DNA of 64,000 bases from Trichobilharzia regenti (taxonomy: Eukaryota; Platyhelminthes; Trematoda; Strigeidida; Schistosomatidae), in the NCBI GenBank assembly GCA_944472135.2, contig OX235270.1, positions 58,099,267-58,163,266 of the forward strand, in the 5' to 3' direction. The notes beneath the pieces were generated by a model, which saw only the letters and a program-made list of their open reading frames with translations, ran no database searches and was not told the origin of the DNA. Shown one piece after another: positions 25,001 to 38,226 of this stretch. Positions within the stretch are counted from its first letter, which is position 1; every line of letters begins with the position of its first letter. A program made the translations under genes and the position numbers.

Positions 25001-28000
25001 TAGTTTCTTGATATAATAAGGCTGAATATTAGGAAAATACACATTATCGGAATCGAATCACCGACATACATATTTTATGCTAACAGTGCATTATTGGACA
25101 AAATTTGTTTTATTTATACATATGACATGCTGTATCAATCTCTGGTTAAAATTACTCATGGAGTAATCAAAACAATCATTGTTGTAATTATTTAATTACA
25201 TAAAATATGGAAGCAACCAAACCGTGTGAAAGAAAAAAAAAAGCCAACAATCTCTCCCGATACCTCTATTCTCGGCTATCTCTAATTCAAAGTGTTAAAA
25301 CCTAGAAATTAATTTAAAATATTTGAAATAAAACGTCAGTCTTCATATAATTGAAAGCACTTTTGCTTGACAGCCGAATGTTTCAATTATAGACTTAAGG
25401 TTAAGTATCTCAAAGACAATTCATGAAAAATCACTGGTAACAACATCATGCACCCTGAGCTCGGTATCACTAAGGCTAGAAACAGTTTAGGATTAAGACT
25501 ATCTTCAATTAATTCCTCGTCCCCAACTGACATAAGATTAGAGAATCAGTCAAAACAAAAGGTGTCATAAGCAGTTGTTATGCCCCAGTGAGCAGTCATG
25601 TACCCATAAAGAATGAAGACTAGGCCACTCAGTATAAACCCAGGTTTGCCGTTCAACCGGTAAATTGGAATTAAAAGGGTCAGTAGCAAAATTTATATTG
25701 CAGTTCGTCAAGTTTCTCAATAAATGTCTCCCTCAACATCAGTACAGGTTACAGAATCATACAAGTGAACTAAGAACACCCGTTATTCCTTTTTTCTTTA
25801 AAAAAAACACATTTCCAAATATCAAGTGATTTCTGAACTAAATACCATATTGAGGAATCATTATTTAGCGTAAATCAACACCAAAAAGAAAAAAGAGTAA
25901 TAACTCACTTAAAATAGATTAATTCAGTGAGGTTATGTTCAACAAATCCAGTGTACAACTGAAACTGAGCTATCTTTACTGACCTAATCTGTAACAGTTT
26001 AAAGGCAGGAAAAAAAGCAATAGTGAAATAATAATAATAATAAAAACAAATGTCAGCTAAAAAGAAATATATTGCGTGACTGTACGTATATACGGCTCAG
26101 ACTAAAATCCAACTGAGCTCACGTGTTGTGGTTCGGACACCATCTGCGACCACGCCACACACACACCCCTTTGAGTCCCTCAACTAAATCTTAATTCATC
26201 TGCCTATAGGCAATAGAATACATAGTGGGTGAGTATACATGAAATAATGTCCCAGATACACATAGTGATGCAGGTTTACAAATACATCAGCTAACTTACT
26301 ATTTTTTATCCATATCACTAGGCTTAGAGTCTTTGTAGTGTAGGCTAAGTAACATAAGTATTACACAATCCATCAGACACAGTTCTGCTGCTCACTTTGA
26401 AGAGAATTCAAAGATGCATTGCTTGTAAGTTAGAACCGCAATAACAACAAAACCAATCAAATTACCAAATAAATACAATGAACAGTGGGAGCGATGTCAT
26501 GAAAGTATTATCCACATGGAAACAACTGGGTATTAGGAGTGACCCTAAATTCTATTCTCTTCTACATTCTACTATTGATCGACTTTGCACACACACCATC
26601 TAGGACTTGTGAATTTCCCACTTAATCTACAAGATACATTACTGCTCTAGTTAAAACAAAGCATTTATCTTCCTTATCTGAAACATTTCTGCATAGTTAG
26701 TGCTAGCGTAGTCCAGTTAATCGGGTGCAATATAATATTGAGCAAAACAAGCTCTGTGTAATGATCTCAGTATGTTCCGTCATAGGATCAAAGAGGAAAT
26801 CAACGAACAATTGCAGTCAAAGTTACGATATCAATTAGTTAGTATTGAATTATCCGAAATAGAAGTTTCATGTACCGTGCTAAAGGGAGAAAATTATTGC
26901 TTGACAGTTATTTTTATTTATTTATTTTATTCTTTATTTTTGATTACAGCTTGATTTCACGCCGTATTTTGGGTACAAGTATGGAATTTTCAGAATGTGA
27001 TATCGGTAGCCCAAATTTTGCAGGCCGACCATAGATATGAGGTGTGCGTCGGCAGGGGATCGAACCTCGGAAAATGTGCATGGTCGGCGAGAGTCCTAAC
27101 TACTGTGCCACCGACGCACACAAAAGTTGATGATACTACTCAGTTGTCTAGGCTGTAGTAAGGGGGAGAGGGATTGGAACATACGACCAACTGACTGCAA
27201 TCTGACTGTCATGTCAACCACATAACAAGAAATGAAGATCATACTGTACAAAAGCGCAGCACTTCAAATGACTAATACCATCACAATAGACAGAGAACAA
27301 AAAACCACATACACGCTTTGTTTCATCTTAAGATTGATCTATAGAAATTCGATAACAAAACATGTACCAATAAAGTAAAGGAGAATACTGCAATAGACAC
27401 AACAAACAATTTTCAATGACCGGTGTAACTTTGCACTTCCAAGTATTTAACCGAAATCAACTGACATAACATGTGGTCAGTGACCATAATTCGGCTAATC
27501 ATTGTAATTCGATATTAAACAGCACGAAAAATAAGGGAAAGGAAAACAGTTTCTTCCATGTTTCAGATATGCCTTGCTTACGAGTATCAATTGGTTTAGA
27601 TAAGAGAAACAGAATTTAGGCGAATTGAAAAAATGAAGGCATTATTACAATTTTCGAAGTCTTCCTAGACGCCTCTATACTGTCTATAAGTCGTAATTAC
27701 TTGATGGATAATAATTCATTATAATACTCCATTATTCAAGTTAATTGTATCCTGGAAGATACAATGATTAGCAATCACATTTTTATACTACTACATTATA
27801 AATTCGCAACAATGGACCACAAAGAATATGATTAAACAGCATTCTAGAAGAAAAAATCCAACGTAAATAAAAGAGATATACCTTTCCACTTCCGGCAAAC
27901 GAAGATCGACAATGATAAATTATAACCGTAAGATCACCCAAAACTGTCAATCCATTCAACAGTATCTCAATCTTGCCATCTTCAAGAACATATGGTCTGA

Positions 28001-31000
28001 TAAATTATAAAAATAAGGAAAAGACAAAATTATTTTAGTTTTTCCCGTCGATTGTTTGGGCCGAAGTGCTTGGTCTCAGACAAAATTAATGAAATTCATG
28101 ATGATCAACACAGAGTGTATTGCATGTTTCCATCTATTACGTAAGTTTGAGGCATAAGGTGGACAGCTTGTCAAAATAGTTATCAGTAGTATTGCCTGAG
28201 GTGAAACTGATTACTCAATCCTAGGCGAACGGCAATGGTTTCACATCTGAAACTTATTTGTTACATCTCGGACGCTTAGTAAAACCCTGAACTAAAACAT
28301 CAAAAAGCCTTAGTAAGCGGGTATAATGTGGGGAGACTAAGGTATGCATCAAATATATAAACACTGATAATAATGCTGACCAGCTTTCAGACAATGTATG
28401 CGTTGAAAGTGCGACCTACTGATATCAGTTCACTTCTCTAATAAGCCACAACCCATCTTAATCTACACAAACAAACACCTATGAAATGCAGTCTCTAGTA
28501 ACTCACTACACATGTTTATAAATTCTACGCACTTCAAGACTCCCTTATACTTTCAATACATACTCAAAATTTTGTAAGAATAATTTTCGCACAGCATGTA
28601 ATTATGGAAACCACAACTTTTTGATTAAGAAAATCCTCTGCGAGTATAATTTATCTTCCAATGTGGATAGAGTAAATGCTGAAAAAATGACACTTAAATT
28701 GTGGAAAAGAGCATTGTATGTTATCAAGTGCCAGTTTCTACGGATTTGATTGGTTACAGATTTGTTCACAAGTTAACATGAGCTAGAGAACCATTGGAAA
28801 ACCTGTGGGTGCTGAATAGTTGATTCACCCCAGTTTGGGAAATTTCATCAGCACACACCCACTGGGGTTAGAACTCAGGACGTTCGGTTACAAAGCGAGT
28901 TCGTAGACCACTCAATCACTGGTGGCTATAACTTAAAGAATTCCTGCGAACCAACACTTTATAATTAATGATGCTCACATTGTGTGCATATATTACTCGC
29001 AGCGCGAGCAATCAACTAATTCTTTTGTGTCTTCCTGATCAACCTTAATATAGGCCTACTATGCATTTACGGTTATATATATTCCTATTGGTTAGAGATT
29101 AGCTTTTATCGACAACATTAATGTTTTTTAAGTAACACCAATGTATAGAATGTTTTTTTAAAAAAATAACAATGAATATCCCACTCACTGCTCTAATTTT
29201 TTTAAACTAATCAATATCGCTCAATCCCTTGTTATTACACTTGAACAAAGAACTGTTGTGCTTCCATAGTTATTCACACACACCCTTACCACCCCATTTT
29301 CTCTCGCTGTTTTTAATATTACCATTCATGCATATGAAATCTACAATCAGTATGAATTAGATTCAGTGTGAACAGTGATCACGAACACTCATTACTGTAT
29401 ATGCATCGTTAGTCATGATCACTAACATATGAAATTTGATATTCAATGTAGTGTTTCTATTTATGCATATTGTCACATGTACATGCTTTAAACCATGATA
29501 TATTAGCACTCTAATCGCGTATACCTCTTGGAATTTTGATGTCTACGACTCGACGTTATTTAAAAAAATGTTATTACAGATATATAACTGTCAACCTACG
29601 GTTGTCCCGATGAAGAGTAGTTATCGGAAAGTATATTCTTAGTTGTAAAAAATATTGACCAATGACGTCCGAGGCTGAATTATCCGTTCTTTACTTTTAT
29701 TTCCAGTATTATTATCGCTCTGTTAGGTCCCAAGTGCAACACAGGTCTTCAACAGTACACCTCCATTTCATCTTGTTTTCTGGAATTATCTTTAGCTAGC
29801 TCTACAACTGCTTATAGGTTCTCATTTCCGCCTCACGCGATTTTCTCCATGTCACCCTAGGAGGCTCAACTCGTCGTTTCAGTTGAGGTAATGAGATATG
29901 GTGTCACTCAACGGTGTCCTCATTGTGTGTCTCATATTCGCAATAAAATGTAAAGCACAGAGTAAAGTTAATTACCTTAGATTGTCATAATCTGTATAGG
30001 TTGAACACACCATAGTTTTTCCTTCAAATATCTCCACGTACGGACGACATCCATTTCTAAAAAAAAAAGGAAAAAAGGAACAATGAGAACTGAAATCATT
30101 TCAACAAAGACACAAGATAAATTACAACTAGCAAATAAAGTGACACAATAGAACCCTGACCTGTGACAAACAGAAACGAGTATCAACAATTCCCAAAAAC
30201 GCATAATCATCCCTTGAAGTGTGACATCACACCCCACAGTTTATTCTAGGTTATATGTAAACGAAAAGCCTGGAAATAATGTAGGCGAAAACATGAGCAG
30301 TCAATTATTTATTATTTATTTAATAACTATCATCGGGAAGGAGAGAAAGAAGGAAATTGCAACACGTTCGCCACTGATTACGATTCTTGACCATATCCGA
30401 TAACGTTTCGAGCTGTTTCGCGGACCCCAACCAGGGAGTCGTAATGCACTAACCGATGCTAATCTAGCACAAAAATCCTTCATCCCACGACACCACGTCA
30501 TGCACTGACCACCTCTCCGCCTTTTCTATCTCGTCCCAGGGTTAACGAACAGAGACCTGTACGGAAGCCTCTGGGATGACATTCGCAGCACATATCTAAG
30601 CCACCGGAGCCGGTGTTTCCAGATGACGACATTCAATGAATGGTGATCTCCACTGTGTTCAAACACACGCCGCCGAACCTCAGAATTACTCACGCGATGA
30701 TGCCGTCGAATGCAAGCAATCCTGCGGAGACAGCGATGATCGAACATGCACAGTCGCCACACATCCTCAGCCCACTCGGAGAGGCCAGGTTTCACAGGCG
30801 TAGAACAGGGCAGCCCGCACCGAAGCACTGTATACCCTACCTTTGACAGCCAGGCTAACGTCGCGACGGCGCCATAAGTGGCTCAAGTTGATGTATACCA
30901 CCCTAGCCTTCATTATACGGTTGGAAATCTCATCTGTCAGCCCTTCGCCAGCGCCCACACAAACTTATCAACAACTTCAAGCGGTTCACCCGCAAGAGTG

Positions 31001-34000
31001 AGTGCAGGTACAGGCTCCTGCCAATCTTGTAACAGTCAATACTGACTGAGTTTCAATGTAAACGTTAAACAGAAGTGCAGAGCTTCAAATTGCCATTCTT
31101 CATATAGCAAACAAAGGTAGATAAAAGTAAAAAAACAAATGAATTAAAACAACTGTAATATAGAGGAGAAAGAATAGCGATATGGAATATGATGAGGATA
31201 TAAGCGAATACAACGAATGAACGCATCTGTGCCATTGAGAACAGTTTTTGGCCTATATGACCAACAATCTCAAATGTTTGGTTCTCGGAATTCTGAGACG
31301 AGACAAGAGGTAATAATGGTTTGGATTATGACAAATGCCTCCAAAGCCTCAGGATGGTCGGGGGTGGGTGCCTTGCGCTGCGGGTTGGCCACCCCTCCGC
31401 ACACCTCTTGAAATGCTCCCATATGACCGGGCGTCTTACATAGCCTCTCCTGAGGAAGTCCTACTCACTGCCTTCACGTGGCGGAGGTGTTTTTCACCAA
31501 AGTGAGAGGGCAAAAGCGGATGCCCGGCGCTCTTCACCGGGTTGACTGTCCATTGGATGACAGTCTAGGGGAGATGGCTAAACCCTGATTCCAAACCTCC
31601 AACGACTGGCGTATGAAGCTCACTGGAGCTCACCGGCAGACGTATGGACAAAGGGCTTGTTGGATGTCCTGGATGTCTGGCCCCATTCAAAAAGGCGTAT
31701 GAACCGAACTCCGGTCACCGGCTGCCAATGGATAGTGGACTCCCTACTCCACTCCTACTGCCTTGTAGGTCACACTTGGTTGTGTAAAGGTCGAGCGATG
31801 CTGGGGACATCACTCGTACCAAATTCCCATGAAACTTCATGAACTCTCTTACAAACAACTCTCACCATGCTACGGCGTTCCCGGTAAGCGACGCGCCCTG
31901 TGCTCACCCGGTGGCCAGTGTGAAAAGTAAGCTAGCTGGGAAATTAACACTTAGAAACCAACTATTTGTTGGCTGCTGGAATGTTAGGACGCTGTTGGAT
32001 CCTGGTAGCCAGTCTATCACCATGCGTTCTTTATACGACTACAAGGTGGACATAGCGTGTCTATCTGAAGTGAGGTTACCCGATCATGGCTCCCGCCGAA
32101 TAGCCGTACCTGGAACAGATTCTTCATTCTGGTTGCTTCATAGTGGACCCCAGAATAATTCGGGACAACATGGGGTAGCATTTGCTCTCAGTAACAAAGC
32201 CAATAATGCCCTAATATCATTCGAACCGGTCAACTCCAGAGTTGCAGTCGCTAGGTTCAAGGGTTCCCCGCTCGACATTTCTGTTCTCGCTGTCTATGCC
32301 CCAACCCTCGACTCTGATGAAAGTATCAAAGACGAATTTTATGACAATCTTCAAGAGGCAATCAACAAAATCCCAAAGCGTGACGTTCTCATAGTAGCCG
32401 GCGATTGGAACGCCCGCACTGGCCCTTCAGACGACGCGACAAAACATATACTAGGCAAACACGGTCTCGATCAGCGCTGCCGTAATGGTGATAGACTTTT
32501 AGCTTTTTCTGATTACAATCGATTATATATCACCAACACTCGATTTCAACACCCAAGAAAACATCTTCTCACCTGGTATTCGAACGACGGTCGCACTGCA
32601 CATCAGATCGACTACATCCTAGTGCGCTCACGCTGGATCTCCTCGGTGGAAGACTGTCGATCCTATCGTGGAGCAGAGGCCGGAAATAAAGGGGGATCAG
32701 ACCATACTCTAGTTAGGGCGAAATTCAAACTTCGTTTAACAACACGCCAGAAGGCGCGACCTCCGAAGCGTATCAATGTTGCCCCGCTTCAATGTTCGAC
32801 AAAGCGACAAGCCTTGTCCAAACAAATCCAGGCCGAACTAAGCGCCGCAGATGAACCAACATCCACATCTTCTAATACACCTGAGACACGATGGAATCAT
32901 TTCAAAGAAGTAGTCTCTAAAGCTTCAATGTCGCATTTGGGTACCACATCCAAGAAGCAGAAAGACTGGATTTCAGAGCACACCATGCATCTATCCTCGC
33001 AAGCCAGAGACGCTCGCCTAGCAAAGTCTCCAGTTTATCGCTCCCTCAGGCGCAAAGCTACACAGTCTGCTAGGAACGACAGAAATCGCTATTGGTCTAA
33101 CGTGGCGACTAACATGGAAGCAGCATCAAATGTAGGCGATTTCGGAAAACTTTATCGCCTCATACGCCAATCATCTGGCAAACGCCTTAACAGTCATGCT
33201 GTGTTACGCACAGCATCAGGAGAAATTATTTCGGACACCAATGGTAAGATGGAACGATGGGCCGAACATTTCAAGCAGCTACTCAATCGCGACGCTGGTC
33301 AACCGTCTCATCGACCGATACGACACTTACCAACACCCTACGTAGTTGACTGCGATCCACCCACTCCAACCGAAATAGCTAAAACAATTAACAGACTCAG
33401 AAACAAAAAAGCTCCGGGCGAAGATGGTCTACCTCCAGAAATATACAAGGCCTGCACTCCAGCGCTAATCGATTCGCTGCACTCGCTGTTCTGCTCAATT
33501 TGGGAGTCCGAAACCATTCCTTCCGATTGGAGCACCTCAGTTCTGCTACCGTTCCACAAAAAGGGAGACAGGTCAATATGCGAGAACTACCGAGGCATAA
33601 GTCTGATTGATATCGCTGCTAAGGTTTTTGTTTCCATTCTCCTGAACCGCTTCGCGGCCGAACGCCACGTGCGAACAAGGCCAAATCAAGCCGGATTTCG
33701 ACCTGGAAGAGGCTGTGTTGATCAATTATTCACACTGCGAAGAATTTTGGAACACAGGGACAAATTCCAACAGCCGACGGTTGCTTGCTTCATCGACTTC
33801 CGAGCGGCATTCGACTCAGTTGATCGAGGAGCACTCTGGTATCTAATGGAGCTCGACGGAGTTCCGACCAAGCTAATCAACCTGCTCAGGTCATACTACT
33901 CCAACACCAAAGCTCGAGTCCGAGTGAACGGTGAAGAGTCTCGCACTTTTGAGGTAACCAGCGGTGTCCGGCAAGGTTGTCCAGCATCCCCCATCCTGTT

Positions 34001-37000
34001 CAATTTCACAATTGATTGGATTTTGCGGCACGCCCTAACCGAGCACCACGGCGTCCAACTTTCGCCCGATATTCACATAACCGACCTCGAATTCGCCGAC
34101 GACGTCGTGTTATTAGCTGAAAACTTCCCCGATATGCAACAGGCGCTCGACCAGATAAACCACCTCGCGTCTACTATCGGTTTGAAAATTAACACTTCCA
34201 AAACCAAAATGTTTTCGAACACATCCACCAGCAATGATGAAATCTTATCCCTAAATGGAGCACCTATTGAAATTGTGCCATCCTTCAGATATCTGGGATC
34301 CATAATGCTCCCCAACGGTCAAGCGAAAAACGAAGTGAATGCGCGAATCTCCAACGCCCGGAATGCGTTTCTACAGCTGAGGAGCGTTCTATGGAGCAAG
34401 AGGGAAATCAGTCTCAGGACTAAAATTCGGGTCTACCAAGCCTCCATACGACCCGTTCTCCTGTATGGCTGTGAAACCTGGCCTCTTCGCGCGGAAGATT
34501 TACGCAGACTCGAGGTAGTAGACCATTGGTGCCTCAGGTTAATTTTGCATGTTCGTTGGCAGGACAAACTCTCCAACGAAGAAGTGCGTCGTCGTTGCTA
34601 CAACATCAACCAAATTCCAGTACTGGTCCAACAACGTCGCCTTCGGTGGTTTGGCCATGTTCTGCGCCGACCAGATGACGATCTGGTCAAATCAGTTCTA
34701 AATCCCTCGCCATTACCATCTTGGCGATGTCGCAGGGGTGGACAGCTGAAAACATGGCTTGGTACAGTCAAGGCTGATATGGAGTGCCTGGGGCTACAAA
34801 CCGTCTACGGACTCCGTATGTGGAACAAGAATTGGATAACCCTGTCGCAAAACCTTGCATCAGATCGCCGCGCCTGGGCAGCGATGATTCGAGATGTTCA
34901 TGAAGCCGGCTCATCCTCCCGTAGGAGATAGCCGAAGTAAAGTAAAATTATGACAAATGCCAATATATCTATTGTTGTCTGTACTGTTTTCTTATTGAAT
35001 TAAGAAGTAATTTTCCTAGCTAGCACTGACTAGAACTTTTACTCAGAAGCGTGCATAAGCAAAAAAGGATATCAGTGGTCATTTCTTATTAAAATAATAA
35101 TGAGACTTCAGGCAGATAGTGAGACAGCATCAAAAAGTATAAGTAATAAGGCGATGACACAAGACATTGCTAGGCTATTGAGGTATATTAGAACACTGTT
35201 AAAAATATACTCATTATCTCAAGTCTTTTGAATGAATTAGGAATGAAATAAGTTTATTTATTCCTACAATAAAACAGACAAGGATATACAGTGTTAGCCA
35301 AGGGAAAGTTAAACATTATCATATAGATAGGACTGAACAATAGAATTACGATAATACATAAAGTTAATACGTGTAACTGTAAGCTTGATTAGATATGATA
35401 TGATTATGAGCAATAGTTTGTACTCGAAACGTCATCAGTTAATATAACTGTACAACACTGTGTGATTTATCAAAATAAAATCTTATCCATAATGGAGTTA
35501 TACTCTACCACAGTGCCCAAGTTTTATACTTATATGATTAGAAGGTAATTTGACTTATTGATACGTGTTTACATTAAATGCATAAATGTTATAACATATG
35601 AAGGTTACCTCCCTACATATGCATACAGAAGAGTACAGTAACACAGAAAGAAGTCCTAAGTTCACAGCAATGGTTAACACATCAACACCACCTTAACATA
35701 ACCCTTTCCACAATAAAATACATCACATTCTAGTACATACATACATATAGTTTCACCAAAAAATCTCATTTATCAGCGAAGATATTAATTATTTAAAATC
35801 TTCAAGGAATCAGTAAATACCACAAACAGACAAATATACAACCTTCAGTAGAAGTGCCCTGGTCCAGTAAACCATACTTCACAATAACAAAATCAAAACA
35901 GGTATTAAACATAAACAGTGAAAAATTAAGTGAAGATTGGTGAAAATGTTCAAAAGATAAGTAGATAAATTGAGCCAGTAAGACTACGATCTTTTCCCTG
36001 TTACCCTGGGACGGCTAATTTGTCATTTCCCATTCAAGGCGTGGCATATGATATCACCCAGCGGTCTCCTTAGCATGTCTGACACATAGCCATTTTCTTC
36101 GGCATATTTGTTGGGCAATAGGCTCTTAGTCAGTTCGTTGTCTGATAGAATTCCTTGTTGCTTATCCTTTCTGGTCGGCTATCTGTGTGGCAGCTGTTGA
36201 TGACAGTCACCAACAGGTTATTGGAAATATTTCTCGTGGCAAGCCAAGTCTCTGAACCATATATATAAAAGATTGAGATCTTTTTCTTTGCTCTGAGTGC
36301 AGTACATTTATAGATTGATTTCTGAGTGATGAACACCTGTCTTGCCTTCCTGATCCAATATGATAGATTAGTAACAAAAAATCCAACTTAAAAACACATT
36401 CATAATTACCACTGTTCAGTCAAGGGAAGTTAGTGTTGGCTAGTAACGGTAAGTCACTACCTGCTACAACTCTTCAAAATACTGTCAAGAAATGAATCAA
36501 AACATAATAATACACAAAGCAAAGAAGTTAAATCGTCATTCAAAACAAACACGGTACTTGAGAAATATTTCATTGTTAATATGAATAACCGTTTCAAAGA
36601 CCACCGGCATCTAATCATATTATCTAGGAAAAGAGTAATTCACTACAAGGCTTTACACTTAATAGTATTTATAACACCTTAATTATACTGAATGAACGTA
36701 TGAACATCACTAGATTCTCCACTTTAGAAAAAACGGTGCTCCAATGAAATACTTAAATGCAGGAAAGCTGAACATAAGTGCTACTATCTGCTATAAATTT
36801 TCTCAGACTAATGAATACTGGAGTTGAAATGGAATCAATTGATTCTGCTTACAAACTACGACAACTAGTGGTTATCTTTTTCTAAAGAAAAAAAATAAAT
36901 ATAGAACACAAGGTAGAATTGTGTTGATTAGATTGAACAATAGCTAAAACCAGCATGCAAATGTTATGCCTTTTTTTAAGAAAACCTTACAATTCTTCAT

Positions 37001-38182
37001 ATTCAAATTACCGGTGCACAGAGACAGAATGACGACAATACTTGTAATTGCATAGTTATGACTATACATCTGAGTTTATTTATCAATAAGATAGAGATGA
37101 AAAAAGTTCACCAAAGAAATCGATACACACACACATAAACAAACATTAAGATACTTGTCTGTTTTTCTTCTGCATATTAATTGGTTCAATTAACACTATA
37201 AAGTATTGTAGTGTATGCTATTGAGATAATAATTCTGTCTACCACTACCTGTCCAGTTTTGATAACAGAAATTTTTCTCGCTTACAGAAACACTTCTGCA
37301 TACTACTAATAAGGGGGATATTCTACGGTTAACTCTTAAATGTACCTCCAGCTGGTAAATCTCCATTCAAATAATTATAAACTAGTTATGTGGAAGAAGA
37401 ATATAATGCCTATGCATACGAAACGTTGATAAACTGAAGAGGAAAAGCATAAAGAAGCTATAAGCATGTCATGGATCTGTAGCTGTTGACGCCTTCATTC
37501 TTCTAAATGCCTCCAACACATAGTGAACAAAGTGCTACAGTGATGCCAATCGAGCGGCGCTAGCTGGAAGTGGAATAGTCTGAAGAAGAGAGACGATTGG
37601 TAAAACCAAGTCTGGAATCATTTCTTGAATCCTTCAGAACATCGGTTTGAGCCAAATAGAGAGACGTAAGGAGGTGTAGACCATCTGACTGAGGTCCTCG
37701 AGATGCTAGAAACTAATAACCTGAGACTGTCGGTGTCGTAGGTGCATTCAGTTTTTCTGAACTCCCAGATCTATTAAATCCTCATTATTCTCTATGTACT
37801 TGTTCTTCCTCAGAATGTCTTGTTTATTACTATTCTTTGGAATTCTTTTTCCTCTATTTTCGAGTGTTACAGGAATTGCCACAACTTGAACTGCTGAACA
37901 TGCGCGAAGTTCTACGTCGGAAACTCAGTTAGTCCGACAATCAGAAAATATTTTTCATGTTCCAAGTATATCGCCTATCGTGAGAGAGGAATTGATATTC
38001 CCCACTGATATGAAGCCATATTTCCGCGATGACAACCTTATCTACTCGGTCAATAGATTTTAATCAGGACGCACTTAAAGTTAGGATTTATATCGATCAG
38101 CAACTTGTAGAAGCCCCCCCCCATGCCGATGAACACTTTTACTAGTAGAAAAAAATTGGTAAACGACTGTTTGGAATAAAGC

Positions 38183-38226
<44 letters not shown>

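Larger units (their letters stand above)
31340..34946 (+). mobile_element. Apparently full-length RTE-like non-LTR retrotransposon
   Basis: A 3.6 kb unit in GAK intron 11, opposite to the gene. It has a GC-richer 5' leader of about 500 bases (31340-31838), an open 1030-codon frame and a very short 3' end (about 15 bases after the stop, ending aagtaaagtaaa). The flanks are an exact 15-base duplication. The absence of any stop or frameshift, the perfect duplication and the contrast with all other elements here indicate a recent insertion. An RTE-like clade is inferred from the single endonuclease-reverse transcriptase ORF of about 1000 residues, the C-terminal [10 protein letters not shown] and HVLRRP blocks, and the tiny 3' UTR. 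Confidence 0.9.

Noticed and set aside
32000..34931. The long RTE-like frame as a host gene
   Set aside because: Endonuclease-RT content, target duplications and lack of introns identify it as a retrotransposon.
35400..35440. cgaaacgtc preceded by attatgag, resembling a hammerhead with ACGT stem III
   Set aside because: Two of the invariant core positions differ from CUGAUGA (C3 and G5) and stem II would have a single base pair. It looks like chance or a very old relic.
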